Shown one piece after another: positions 26,751 through 38,309 of a DNA stretch of 64,000 bases (its first letter is position 1; the number at the start of each line of letters is the position of its first letter). Made by a program: the position numbers and the translations under genes. The notes under the pieces were generated by a model, which was given only the letters and a program-made list of their open reading frames with translations, had not been told where the DNA came from and made no database searches. Origin of the DNA: Micromonospora sp. WMMD1120 (GTDB taxonomy: Bacteria; Actinomycetota; Actinomycetes; Mycobacteriales; Micromonosporaceae); assembly GCF_029626235.1 (NCBI RefSeq), contig NZ_JARUBO010000005.1, positions 4,622,001 through 4,686,000 of the forward strand. The letters are read 5' to 3'.

Positions 26751-27008
26751 TCACGCGTCGCGGCGACGGAACACCACGGCGGCGAGCGTCAGGGCGGCGC
26801 AGGTCCACGCGATAGTGGCGGCGGCGCCCCGCGACGGGTCGAGGGCGGCGGTGTCCGGCAGGTAGGCGGCGCTCGTGCTGGACGACGCCCGTAACAGCGG
26901 GCCGGCGACGAAGTAGAGGCCGAGCAGCACAATCGCGGCGGGCACGGCGTGGCGGAGAAGGTCGGCGACCGCCGCCGCCGGCCGCTCAACGACGGCATGC
27001 TCGGTGCG
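26751..27008 (-). pseudogene. Remnant of an ABC-type permease C-terminus
   Basis: About 85 codons open to a TAG at 27009-27011, with no credible start. The translation has one long hydrophobic helix (VPAAIVLLGLYFVAGPLL), a loop, and a second helix (AWTCAALTLAAVVFRRRDA) ending in the positively charged tail typical of ABC-2 type permeases in actinobacteria. It looks like the last part of a membrane gene that lost its 5' end. Upstream it abuts a fragment of a different gene on the other strand. Confidence 0.5.
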
Positions 27009-27017
27009 CTACGCGGC

Positions 27018-27209
27018 ATGAACACCAAGTCGGAGATCAATTCTCCCGACCTCTTCGCCGACGTGGTCTGGCAGCTCGGGCTGATGGACTCGCCGCCGCT
27101 GCGGCTGCCGATCGGAGCCGACTCGGAGGCGTTCCTGGAACCCGCCTACGACGCTCGTCGCAGAGAGTATGACCAGGTCATCAAGGATGGTCACCACACC
27201 GTCTCCTGA
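27018..27209 (+). pseudogene. Remnant of a short-chain dehydrogenase C-terminus
   Basis: A 63-codon fragment. Its PPLRLPIGADSEAFLEPAYDA and RRREYDQ segments match the C-terminal tail of many SDR proteins, where PPLRLPLGSDA precedes a closing helix. No Rossmann domain is present upstream; the sequence runs instead into the opposite-strand permease remnant. The two remnants head to head mark a deletion junction near 27009-27018. Confidence 0.45.
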
Positions 27210-27230
27210 GCAACGTCCTCTGATCGCTGG

Positions 27231-27734
27231 TCACGCCTGCGCCGCCGCGTTCAGCAACTCGTAGGTCTCCTGGTCGAAGGCGACCAGGCGGACGTGCTCG
27301 ACATCTGTAGGTGTCGCCCTGATGGTCGAGATCGCGATCTTCGCTGCCTCTGCGGGTGGGAAGCCGTAGACGCCGGTGGCGATAGCTGGGAACGCGACGC
27401 TGCGGGCACCGACCTCGTCGGCGACCTCGAGGCTGCGCCGATAGCACGACGTCAGGACGTCAGCCTCACCATGGCCACCGCCCTCCCACACGGGTCCGAC
27501 GGTATGAATGACGTGGCGTACCTGTGGCTCCAGGTCGAACGCCGGTGTGGCGACCGCGTCGCCGGCATCGCAGGGTGCGAGCGCGGCGCCGGCCCGGGCC
27601 AGTCGCGGTCCTGCCGCACGGTGGATCGCTCCGTCCACCCCGCCGCCACCCAACAGTGACTCATTGGCCGCGGTAACCATGGCGTCGACGTGCTCGCTGG
27701 TGATATCACCACGCACCACTTCAATCACAGGCAT
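27231..27734 (-). CDS. Macrodomain ADP-ribose hydrolase (O-acetyl-ADP-ribose deacetylase type)
   Basis: A 167-residue single macrodomain. ADP-ribose-binding motifs are [19 protein letters not shown] around residues 20-38 and [10 protein letters not shown] around residues 120-129, both characteristic of the MacroD/YmdB class that removes ADP-ribose from proteins and hydrolyses O-acetyl-ADP-ribose. It starts at ATG 27734, 18 bp downstream of the stop of the leftward unknown gene at 27753, so the two may form an operon. It is a different type from the membrane-anchored macrodomain at 41813. Confidence 0.92.
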   Translation of the reverse strand: MPVIEVVRGDITSEHVDAMVTAANESLLGGGGVDGAIHRAAGPRLARAGAALAPCDAGDAVATPAFDLEPQVRHVIHTVGPVWEGGGHGEADVLTSCYRRSLEVADEVGARSVAFPAIATGVYGFPPAEAAKIAISTIRATPTDVEHVRLVAFDQETYELLNAAAQA

Positions 27735-27752
27735 GCCGTGATGATGTCAGGC

Positions 27753-29294
27753 TCAACCCAGGGTGGTGTGGGCGTCGGCGAGGAAGTGGTCACGGTCGGT
27801 CCCGTGGGCGATTGCCGCGTTGTAGACGGCATCGATCGCGGCGGCCAGCGGATCGTCATTCGCCAGCGCGAGCAGGGCGGGGAACGCGGCGGCCTGCTGC
27901 AGCATCTCGGTGACGGCGAGTGTGCTGGGGACTTCTGGGTCCAGGGGGAGCCTGACGGTGGTGTGCGGCACCTCGGGATCGGACAGGAGCCGGCGAAACG
28001 CGGCAGCGCCGCCCTGTTCGGTGAAGGATCGGGGCAGCGGGTGGTCGGCCTCGGCGTCGGCGAGCGCGTCGACGATCCAGCCGATCTGCTCCAGTCCTGC
28101 CACCCGCATCGCCCGCCGGGCAGCCCAGCAGGCTACCTCCCGCTGGCGGGCGGCGGGCAGTGCGTCGACACGGTCGAGCAGCCGGCGGTCGATGCGGGCC
28201 AGGGACGCCGCCTGGCCGAAGAGCCGGCGGACACGATCCGACGGGGGAGCACCTCCCCACCGCTTGGCGTCGCGCTCGGCCTGCAGGCGGCGGTATTTTT
28301 CGGCCAACGCGGTCGCCTCGGCCGCCTGCTCACGCAACGTCGTCATCCACGGATGCGACCCCCCGTCGCTGTCGAGGAGATGGTCCCAGATCAGACCGAG
28401 GGCGAGGGCGTGCCGGCCCAGCACTCCCTCGTGCCGCAGAGTGAAGCCGTCGGGGCCGGACATCAGCCGTACGGTGCTCGGCTCGTCGTCCGGCAGCGTC
28501 ACCAGCGGACGGGGGAAGAGCGGTTCGTCGGCGGTGGACCACGACCACAGCAGGGTCTCGTCGTCGACCCGCTCAAGCCTGGCCTCGAGGTCGCCGGCGG
28601 GCAGCACGTCCGGTACCTCGACCGGCGCGGGCCGGTGTCGGACCACGGTTACCCGGGGCAGGCCAGCGTCGTCCTCGTACGGGTCGGGCGGCAGGGTCGT
28701 CGGACGACCGGAGGGGCGCGGAACCAGCGACAGTATGGCCCACTCGGCGGCCTTCGTGGGCTTCTGCTCCCAGTCGCGGCCCCCCGGGTCCGCCAGTACG
28801 GTGCGCCATGGCGTTTCCTCGGACACCGCCCAGATGTGCAGCTCGTGCTGCTCGGGCGGGTCGTCGTCGGTGCGTACGCTCTCGTGCAGGCGGTTGCGCG
28901 CGTGCACCCGCACCCGGATCAGCCCGCGTGGGACAGCGATGTCGGTGAGGGCGTCCGCGGTACCGCCCATCAGGCCGATGACCGACAGCCTGCCGCTGGG
29001 GCTCCACAGGGACGCCTCACTGATCGCGTCCCAGCCGCTGTCGACCTCCGCCGGCGGCCCGGGCAGCACACGGACGCGTACGTCGATCCAACCGGTGTGG
29101 ATGCCGCAAAACCCGGTGAACTGATATGGCGCGACAACGTGTACGAGGTCGTCGCCGAGCATGTAGATCCCCATGCCGGACGCGCCGGGCACGGCCGTCA
29201 CCTCGTACTGACAGTAGCTGACCGACAGGCTCGTCCAACTGCTGCCCGACGCCGGATCACGATGATCCGCATCAACCAATTCGGCCACTCGCAC
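27753..29294 (-). CDS. Large hypothetical protein
   Basis: A 513-residue protein that I do not recognise. The N-terminal third is rich in beta strands (VSYCQYEVTAVPG, FCGIHTGWIDVRVRVLPG). A central acidic and proline-rich part follows, then a helical region (about 310-400) with heavy Arg/Ala content (EKYRRLQAERDAKRWGG), and an Ala/Leu-rich C-terminus. There is no signal peptide or transmembrane segment. Reading-frame bias is clean throughout, so it is a real gene. It lies 18 bp upstream of the macrodomain gene on the same strand. Start ATG 29294. Confidence 0.7.
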   Translation of the reverse strand: MRVAELVDADHRDPASGSSWTSLSVSYCQYEVTAVPGASGMGIYMLGDDLVHVVAPYQFTGFCGIHTGWIDVRVRVLPGPPAEVDSGWDAISEASLWSPSGRLSVIGLMGGTADALTDIAVPRGLIRVRVHARNRLHESVRTDDDPPEQHELHIWAVSEETPWRTVLADPGGRDWEQKPTKAAEWAILSLVPRPSGRPTTLPPDPYEDDAGLPRVTVVRHRPAPVEVPDVLPAGDLEARLERVDDETLLWSWSTADEPLFPRPLVTLPDDEPSTVRLMSGPDGFTLRHEGVLGRHALALGLIWDHLLDSDGGSHPWMTTLREQAAEATALAEKYRRLQAERDAKRWGGAPPSDRVRRLFGQAASLARIDRRLLDRVDALPAARQREVACWAARRAMRVAGLEQIGWIVDALADAEADHPLPRSFTEQGGAAAFRRLLSDPEVPHTTVRLPLDPEVPSTLAVTEMLQQAAAFPALLALANDDPLAAAIDAVYNAAIAHGTDRDHFLADAHTTLG

Positions 29295-29383
29295 ATCCTA
29301 CGGCCCTCCACCACCGGCCTTCACGGTGCGCGACCGCGCTCCTGTCTTGAACCGGCTCGCCTCATCGCGCGGCATTGACGCTC

Positions 29384-29413
29384 TTGACAGGCTCCAGATA
29401 GCACGATTAACAT
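29384..29413 (+). promoter_or_regulatory. Sigma70-type promoter of the GH43 gene
   Basis: TTGACA (29384-29389), an 18-base spacer and TAACAT (29408-29413) form a near-consensus vegetative promoter. The expected transcription start falls about 10 bases before the LacI-type operator at 29425. The GH43 start codon is 230 bases downstream. Confidence 0.6.
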
Positions 29414-29424
29414 CACCGCAACAT

Positions 29425-29438
29425 TGTTAGCGCTAACA
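29425..29438. promoter_or_regulatory. LacI-family operator, copy 1 (perfect palindrome)
   Basis: TGTTAGCGCTAACA is a perfect 14 bp palindrome with the central CG step typical of LacI/GalR-family operators. It sits just downstream of the -10 box, where a repressor would block transcription of the secreted GH43 gene. Two imperfect copies are at 29608 and 34482. Confidence 0.7.
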
Positions 29439-29607
29439 GATGCCGGTCACCGATCCCCCCGCGATGAGATCGACCCGATGGACCTGTGCGCTGGAAGCTG
29501 AACTGGCCGAGCGGATTCGTTTTTCCCACCCCTCGTGTACGACGTCGCTGACACCCAGCAGTTGACCGTGCTCGGCCGGTCTCGGACGTCGGATGCCTCT
29601 GCCCGTT

Positions 29608-29621
29608 GTTAGCGCTCATAC
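29608..29621. promoter_or_regulatory. LacI-family operator, copy 2
   Basis: TGTTAGCGCTCATA matches operator copy 1 at 12 of 14 positions, with an intact left half. It lies 24 bases before the GH43 start codon. Two sites 183 bp apart could act together by looping. Confidence 0.55.
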
Positions 29622-29644
29622 GCCTAGACGGAAGGTAGGACCTG

Positions 29645-31390
29645 ATGGTTTTCGAAAGGGATGCCGGCAGGCGACGTCGAGGTCTGGCGGCGGTCGGCCT
29701 CGCGCTCCTGGTGGGATTCGGGGTGGGCCAACTGGCGCCGGTCGTGCCGGCCGCCGCGGAGAAGCCCACGCCGCCGGGCATCGGACCGCAGACCCCGTCC
29801 GCCAAGGTGCCACTGGCCGGTGTCGACATGGCCCAGACGTACGTCAACCCGATCAACCTGCCGGGAATGGCCGTGCGCAACATCGTCGGAACGATGCCAC
29901 CGACGGACGCGAACGTCGCGAACACGTCGCAGATCCCGGCCAGCCTGAACCTGGAGACGTGGACGGCGGCGTCCGGGCGGACTCTGGCGAGCCGATCCAC
30001 AGTGGGCTTCACGAGGATCTCGGAGAACTCCGCCCGGACCGGGGCGGACTGGTCGGCGCTGAACGTCGACGGGACCATTTATCTCTACGCGTCGGGCGCC
30101 ATGCAGAACGCGCCGAACAACAACCGCACGGTGTGGTCCACCACCGACTACCTCACCTGGACACCGCACGAGATGAACCTGGGCCTGGTCGCACCGACCG
30201 TCGTCCAGCTCGGCGACAAGTTCTACATGGCCGGCAACAACACGCCGGTCTATCAGGCGGACTCGCCGACCGGCCCGTGGACCAGCATGGGGAGTTTCCT
30301 GCGCCCGAACGGCCAGACGTTGAGCGTTGGCGACGTGCAGTTCTTCCCGGACACGGACGGCCGACTGTATCTGACGTACAACATCGGCTCGCCGATCATG
30401 GGTGTCGAACTCGACCCGAACAACCCTCGGCAGCTGATCAGCGAACCGGTCGTGCTCTGGACGTTCGATCCGCGTCAGGAGTGGCAGCACATCGGTGACA
30501 ACAAGGCCACCTACACGCACGGGTACGTGGAGGGCTCGCAGCTGTTCAAGGTGGGGGACACCTACTACCTCTCGGTCGCGTCCGGTGGCACGGAGTTCAC
30601 CACGTACGCGACCGGCGTGATGACGTCGAAGAAGCCCCTGTCCGGGTTCACGGTCACCCAGCAGAACCCGATCGGTTACGGGAACAACCATCCGAGCGCG
30701 GTGTATCCGAACGCCGGTCACGGCAGCTTCGTCCTCGACAAGGCCGGGAACCTGGTCTTCTTCTACACGTATGTCATCGCGTACGAGGAGTTCTTCGAAC
30801 GGCGACTGGGGATGGACATCTGCACAGTGACTCCCGCCGGTCCCAAGCGGGGAGCGATCGACTGCGAGTTGTCCAACACCCCGCAGCTGGCGCCCGGGAA
30901 GAAGATCTCGGGTCGGGACGATGTCGGCCTCTACAACGTGGCCACCAACAGCCAGGCGTACTGGGCGAGCAGCTACGCGCCGGGGCGCAACCCGTACTAC
31001 GGCGGGGACCGCTTGCTGTCCACCTGGTGGGAGCCGGCCGACGGCGACACCACGCCCACGTACATCAGGGGTTTTGGGACCGTCTTCCACATCTCCGCCG
31101 CGCAGATCCAGTGGAAGGAACTCGGGCGGACGTTCACCAGTGCCAACGCGGTGCGGTACACGCTGGAGTACAAGGACATCCCCACCAACACCTGGCGGCC
31201 CCTGGTCGACAGGAGCACGAACACCACCGCCTACACGGCTGACTACGTCACCTTCGACCGGGTGCTGACGAACGCGGTCAGGCTGAAGGTCCTGGGCACG
31301 ACCGAGGCGGTCAAGGTCGGGGTGCACGAACTCAACGTGTTCGGCGAGAACTACAACCTGGCCGCCTCGAAGGGCATGATCACTCCGTAG
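29645..31390 (+). CDS. Secreted glycoside hydrolase, GH43-like
   Basis: A 581-residue exported protein. An Arg-rich start and hydrophobic core (LAAVGLALLVGFGVGQL) followed by a VPAAAEK cleavage region make a signal peptide. The body has the blade-like repeats of a five-bladed beta-propeller: TIYLYASGAMQ, VWSTTDYLTWTPHEM, VVQLGDKFYMAGN, VGDTYYLSVASGG and GNLVFFYTYV. This is typical of family GH43 and relatives, which act on arabinan, xylan or similar. The last 100 residues (YTLEYKDIPTNTWRPLVD, VRLKVLGT) look like a discoidin/CBM32-type module. Start ATG 29645 follows GGAAGGTAGGA. It is divergent in regulation from, but shares operators with, the GH43 gene at 31479-34438. Exact substrate unknown. 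Confidence 0.75.
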   Translation: MVFERDAGRRRRGLAAVGLALLVGFGVGQLAPVVPAAAEKPTPPGIGPQTPSAKVPLAGVDMAQTYVNPINLPGMAVRNIVGTMPPTDANVANTSQIPASLNLETWTAASGRTLASRSTVGFTRISENSARTGADWSALNVDGTIYLYASGAMQNAPNNNRTVWSTTDYLTWTPHEMNLGLVAPTVVQLGDKFYMAGNNTPVYQADSPTGPWTSMGSFLRPNGQTLSVGDVQFFPDTDGRLYLTYNIGSPIMGVELDPNNPRQLISEPVVLWTFDPRQEWQHIGDNKATYTHGYVEGSQLFKVGDTYYLSVASGGTEFTTYATGVMTSKKPLSGFTVTQQNPIGYGNNHPSAVYPNAGHGSFVLDKAGNLVFFYTYVIAYEEFFERRLGMDICTVTPAGPKRGAIDCELSNTPQLAPGKKISGRDDVGLYNVATNSQAYWASSYAPGRNPYYGGDRLLSTWWEPADGDTTPTYIRGFGTVFHISAAQIQWKELGRTFTSANAVRYTLEYKDIPTNTWRPLVDRSTNTTAYTADYVTFDRVLTNAVRLKVLGTTEAVKVGVHELNVFGENYNLAASKGMITP

Positions 31391-31414
31391 TCGGGTTGCG
31401 GGGCCGCACACAGG

Positions 31415-31448
31415 GCGGCGGGCGGGATCGAAAGATCCCGCCCGCCGC
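31415..31448. terminator. Strong bidirectional terminator
   Basis: A perfect 15 bp stem (31415-31429 pairing with 31434-31448) closed by a GAAA tetraloop lies between the two convergent glycosidase genes. It should terminate both. Confidence 0.85.
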
Positions 31449-31478
31449 TTCGGTCGGCGCCCGTCGATGCGCCCCGGG

Positions 31479-34438
31479 CTAGCGCACCCGCACCTTCTGG
31501 TGGTTGCCCGCCTGGGGCCGGTAGGTTGGGTTGCCGGAGTAGGCGACGTGGACCTGGTAGACCCCGGGCCGCAGGTCGGCGGTCCGCAGTTCGACGACGG
31601 CCTTACCGTCGGCCAGTGGCACGACCTGCTCGGTGCCGCCGAAGGTGACGGTGACCTCGCCCGTGGGGGTCGGAGCGTGCGGCCTCGGTCGGCCGGTCGG
31701 CTCGACTGTCACGTTCAGTGTGGACGTGTCCCCACGGACAACCGACGCCGGCGTGGCCTTCGCCCTGACCTTGACGGCGGCCGAGCCGGAGGGGACCTCG
31801 AACGACGCCGTACCCTCCGACGCCTTCAGGTAGTCGAAGCCGAGGTACTCGGCCTTGACCGCGCGGGAGCCGGCGGGCAGGCCCGTCGGCAGCGTGACGG
31901 TGGCGGTGCCGTCCTCGAGGTGGGCGAGCGTCGACCACGAGCCGACGCTGAACCGCACCTGACCGCCGGTCTCGAATCCGTCGGCCGCCGTCACCGTCGC
32001 GGTGACCGTGGTCGTCTGCGCGGTGCCCGCGTACGGTTTGACCGCCACCTCGGTGGTGGTCGCGACGTCGCTGTTCGGGATACCGCGGATGTCGTTCCAC
32101 TCCCGGACGGTCAACGGGATCACGGTGCCGTGCCGGGGCCGGACCACACCCGCGTTGGTCATCGTGATCGCCTTGGCGTTCCAGGTCGGCGCCTCGATGT
32201 TCTCGTGGCACGCGGCCTGGTAGCCGCCACCGTTGGTGTACCGGTCACCCCAGAGGTAGAACTGGCCGGGGCAGGAGGTGTCCCCGGGGTTGGCCTTGAA
32301 GATGACCGGTCCCTCGTACCCCTGGTTGGCGACCCACGTGGTGCGCCCCAGAGCCGGCGCGACCATCGTCCAGTTGTCGATGTCGCTGTCCAGGAAGTCG
32401 GTGTGCTTCTCCGAGAAGATGTCCGAGCCCTGGTTGCCGGCCTCGTTCTTGGTCACCCGGTAGTACTGGTCGCCGACCTTGATCGCGGTGGTGTCGATCC
32501 GCGACAGCGGGGCCGGGTCCTGCCAGACCTGCGGGGCGGAGAACGTCCGGAAGTCCCGCGTCGTGGCGTACCACATCTGCGCGTTGCCCTGACCGGTGCG
32601 GTTCACCGGGTCGCTCCAGAGCGACTGTGCCCAGAACACGACGTAGGCGCCGATCTCCTCGACCCAGAGCGACTCCGGGGCGAAGGCGTTGCCCGCGTTG
32701 TCCGGCGCGACCTTGACGTGCCGCTGAGGCGTCCAGTTCACCAGATCGTGCGACTCGAACACCTCGATGTACTGGGTGTCGTTGATGGCGTACCCGCCCT
32801 GGTCGTACCAGTTCAGGTCGGTGGCGATCATGTAGAACGTGTCGCCGTCGGGTGAGCGCACGATGTGCGGGTCACGGAGGCCCTGGTCGCCCAGTTGGGA
32901 GATGAGCGACGGCCGGCCTCCGGTCAGACCGGTCCAGTCCAGGGCGGTGTTCCCGTTGGAGGTGGCGAACATGATCTGTTCGCCGTCCGCGATCCCCTCA
33001 CCCTTGAAGTACCCCATGAAGTACCGCTCGTACTCCTCGGAACGCGGCATCGCGGTGATGGTCACCGGGAACGACTTCCACTGCGAGGCCGCGCCCTTGG
33101 TGATGGTCGCCGTCACTGTGGCGGTGACATCGTCGTGGCCGAAGGCCGGTCGGGTGACCTCGCCCGTGGGGGTGACGAGGTCGGTGGTCGAGCTCCAGGT
33201 GATCGTGGAGCCGAACTCGCCCCGGGCCGGGAGGTCGAGGTTTCCGCGTACGTCGTCGGTGGCCTGCAGGGTCAGGTCGGAGGTGTCGCGGTCGACCGCA
33301 CGGGCATCGTCGAACTCGGCCTTGACCACGATCGGGATCTCCCGTGTGGTGACCTCCTGGGCGCCCTTGCGGACAGTCGCCGTGAGCGTGGCCGTCGCGT
33401 CGGGCTGCCCCTGGGCGGGTCGTTTGATCTTGCCGGTCACCGCGACCTTGCGGGCGCTGGCGACGGCGGGCGGCGTGTAGACCTCCACGACCGACGGGTC
33501 CGAACTCGTCCAGGTGATCGCCGAACCGCCACCGCGCCGGTCTTGGGCAGCACGAGATCGCGTACGACCGCACTGGTCAGCCCGAGGTCGATGGCGGCGG
33601 CGTCGGCGCGGACGCCGTCGGAGACGGTCGTCTCCGCCCGCGCGAGCGTCTCGTCGGGGCTCAGCGCCCGGTCGTACACCCGGAAGTCCCGGATCGTTCC
33701 CCGGAACGAGTAGTGGCTCGACGTCTGGGACCGACCGAGGAAGTTGCAGTTGGTCCCCGCGGCGTTCACCGACGGCGGCGTGGTCAGGTTCGTCGACGTC
33801 GCGTGCGGCACGCCGTCCAGGTAGAGCCGGCCGGTCCAGCTCGTGCCGTCCGAGTTCAGGGACTGGGTGTAGGTGACATGCGTCCACGCGCCCTCGAGCA
33901 TGCGGACCCGGTTCTGCTGGACGTTCGTCGAACCCACCGCGACGCGGAACCGCTGGGTGTTCGACGCGAAGATGGATCCCTCGGCGCCGGTGTCGACGTC
34001 ACACGAGCCGGACTTGCGGCCGAAACCCCACATGTGGTGCTCGCCGACGTTGGCCGGGTCGATCCGCACGGCGTAGTCGACGGTGAGGTTGGACATGCCC
34101 GCGGTGATGTTGTTCGGCAGCGCCACGTACGCGCCGTCGAGGGCGCCCTCGTAGGAGTCGGGGTTCAACCTGACTCCCTCGCCGGTCAATGTCGCCTTTC
34201 CGGGATTCACCAGCGTGGCGTTCGCCGCCGCGCCCGCGCTACCCGAGTTGACCAGCGTCGTCCCGCTGGTCTCGTCGAGGGCGAAGTGGTGTACCAGACC
34301 CTCGTCGAGCTGCTTCCCGGCCGCGTAAGAGGGTGTCGCCGCGACCGAGACCGAGAGAAGCGCACCCAGTGCCAGGACCGCGACGCCTCGGTCCTTCCGA
34401 CTCGACCCGAGACGTGGCCTTCGCTGTCGCAGTCGCAA
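31479..34438 (-). pseudogene. Secreted multidomain GH43 glycosidase, frameshifted
   Basis: Two overlapping frames together encode one protein of about 985 residues. Part 1 (34438 to about 33535) has a signal peptide (VAVLALGALLSVSVAATPSYA) and a LamG/concanavalin-like domain (GLVHHFALDETSG ... RDFRVYDRALSPDE). Part 2, in the next frame, has Ig-like repeats (SAITWTSSDPSVVEV), a GH43 beta-propeller (GLRDPHIVRSPDGDTFYMIATDLNW, read as GLRDPHIVRSPDG and DTFYMIATDLNW) and further Ig-like domains to 31479. Adding one G near 33531-33536 restores the expected LPKTGAGGGSAITW. This is either a real inactivating deletion or a sequencing error in a G-rich tract. TTG 34438 is a good start, with AAGGAGG five bases upstream. 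The rest of the gene shows no decay. Confidence 0.85.
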
Positions 34439-34481
34439 TTGATCCTCCTTGGCCGGGGGACTCGCTCCTATGTAAACGGCG

Positions 34482-34495
34482 TGTTAACGCTAACT
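34482..34495. promoter_or_regulatory. LacI-family operator, copy 3
   Basis: TGTTAACGCTAACT matches the perfect palindrome at 29425 in 12 of 14 positions. On the minus strand a TTGACC (34515-34510), a 17-base spacer and TAGCGT (34492-34487) make a plausible promoter whose -10 box lies inside the operator. Binding here would repress the frameshifted GH43 gene together with the one at 29645. Confidence 0.55.
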
Positions 34496-34590
34496 ACCGG
34501 GTGCTGTCAGGTCAACGCAGCGCGTTGCAGTCGCCGTCGGTCCGGGCGCCGGCCGGGACGCGGAAGACCGGGTATCCTCGTCAACACCCG

Positions 34591-34660
34591 GGGCGAGAGG
34601 CGCTGCGACGGGGCCCGGTCCCCGCCACGCTCGCCCGATGACACCGACCAAGGGCGCCTC
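34591..34660 (+). ncRNA. S-adenosylhomocysteine (SAH) riboswitch
   Basis: Directly upstream of metH. Stem P1 pairs GGGCGAG (34591-34597) with CTCGCCC (34630-34636). An inner hairpin CGGGG/CCCCG (609-613 with 620-624, 34 kb numbering) is closed by CCCGGT. The segment GAGGCGC (34597-34603), followed by TGCGAC, forms a perfect 7 bp pseudoknot with GCGCCTC (34654-34660). This layout, with the GAGGCGCTGC core, fits the known SAH riboswitch architecture found before metH and ahcY genes. The metH ribosome site GGAGG starts ten bases after the pseudoknot, so SAH binding would be expected to raise metH translation. A covariance-model search would settle it. Confidence 0.72.
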
Positions 34661-34683
34661 CGTCGATGCGGAGGTTGGTCAGC

Positions 34684-38301
<3,618 letters not shown>

Positions 38302-38309
38302 GCGCGCGC

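Noticed and set aside
27690..29378. 562-codon plus-strand frame opposite the unknown 513-residue gene
   Set aside because: Its Arg/Gly-rich composition is typical of an antisense shadow; the minus-strand frame has natural composition and operon spacing.
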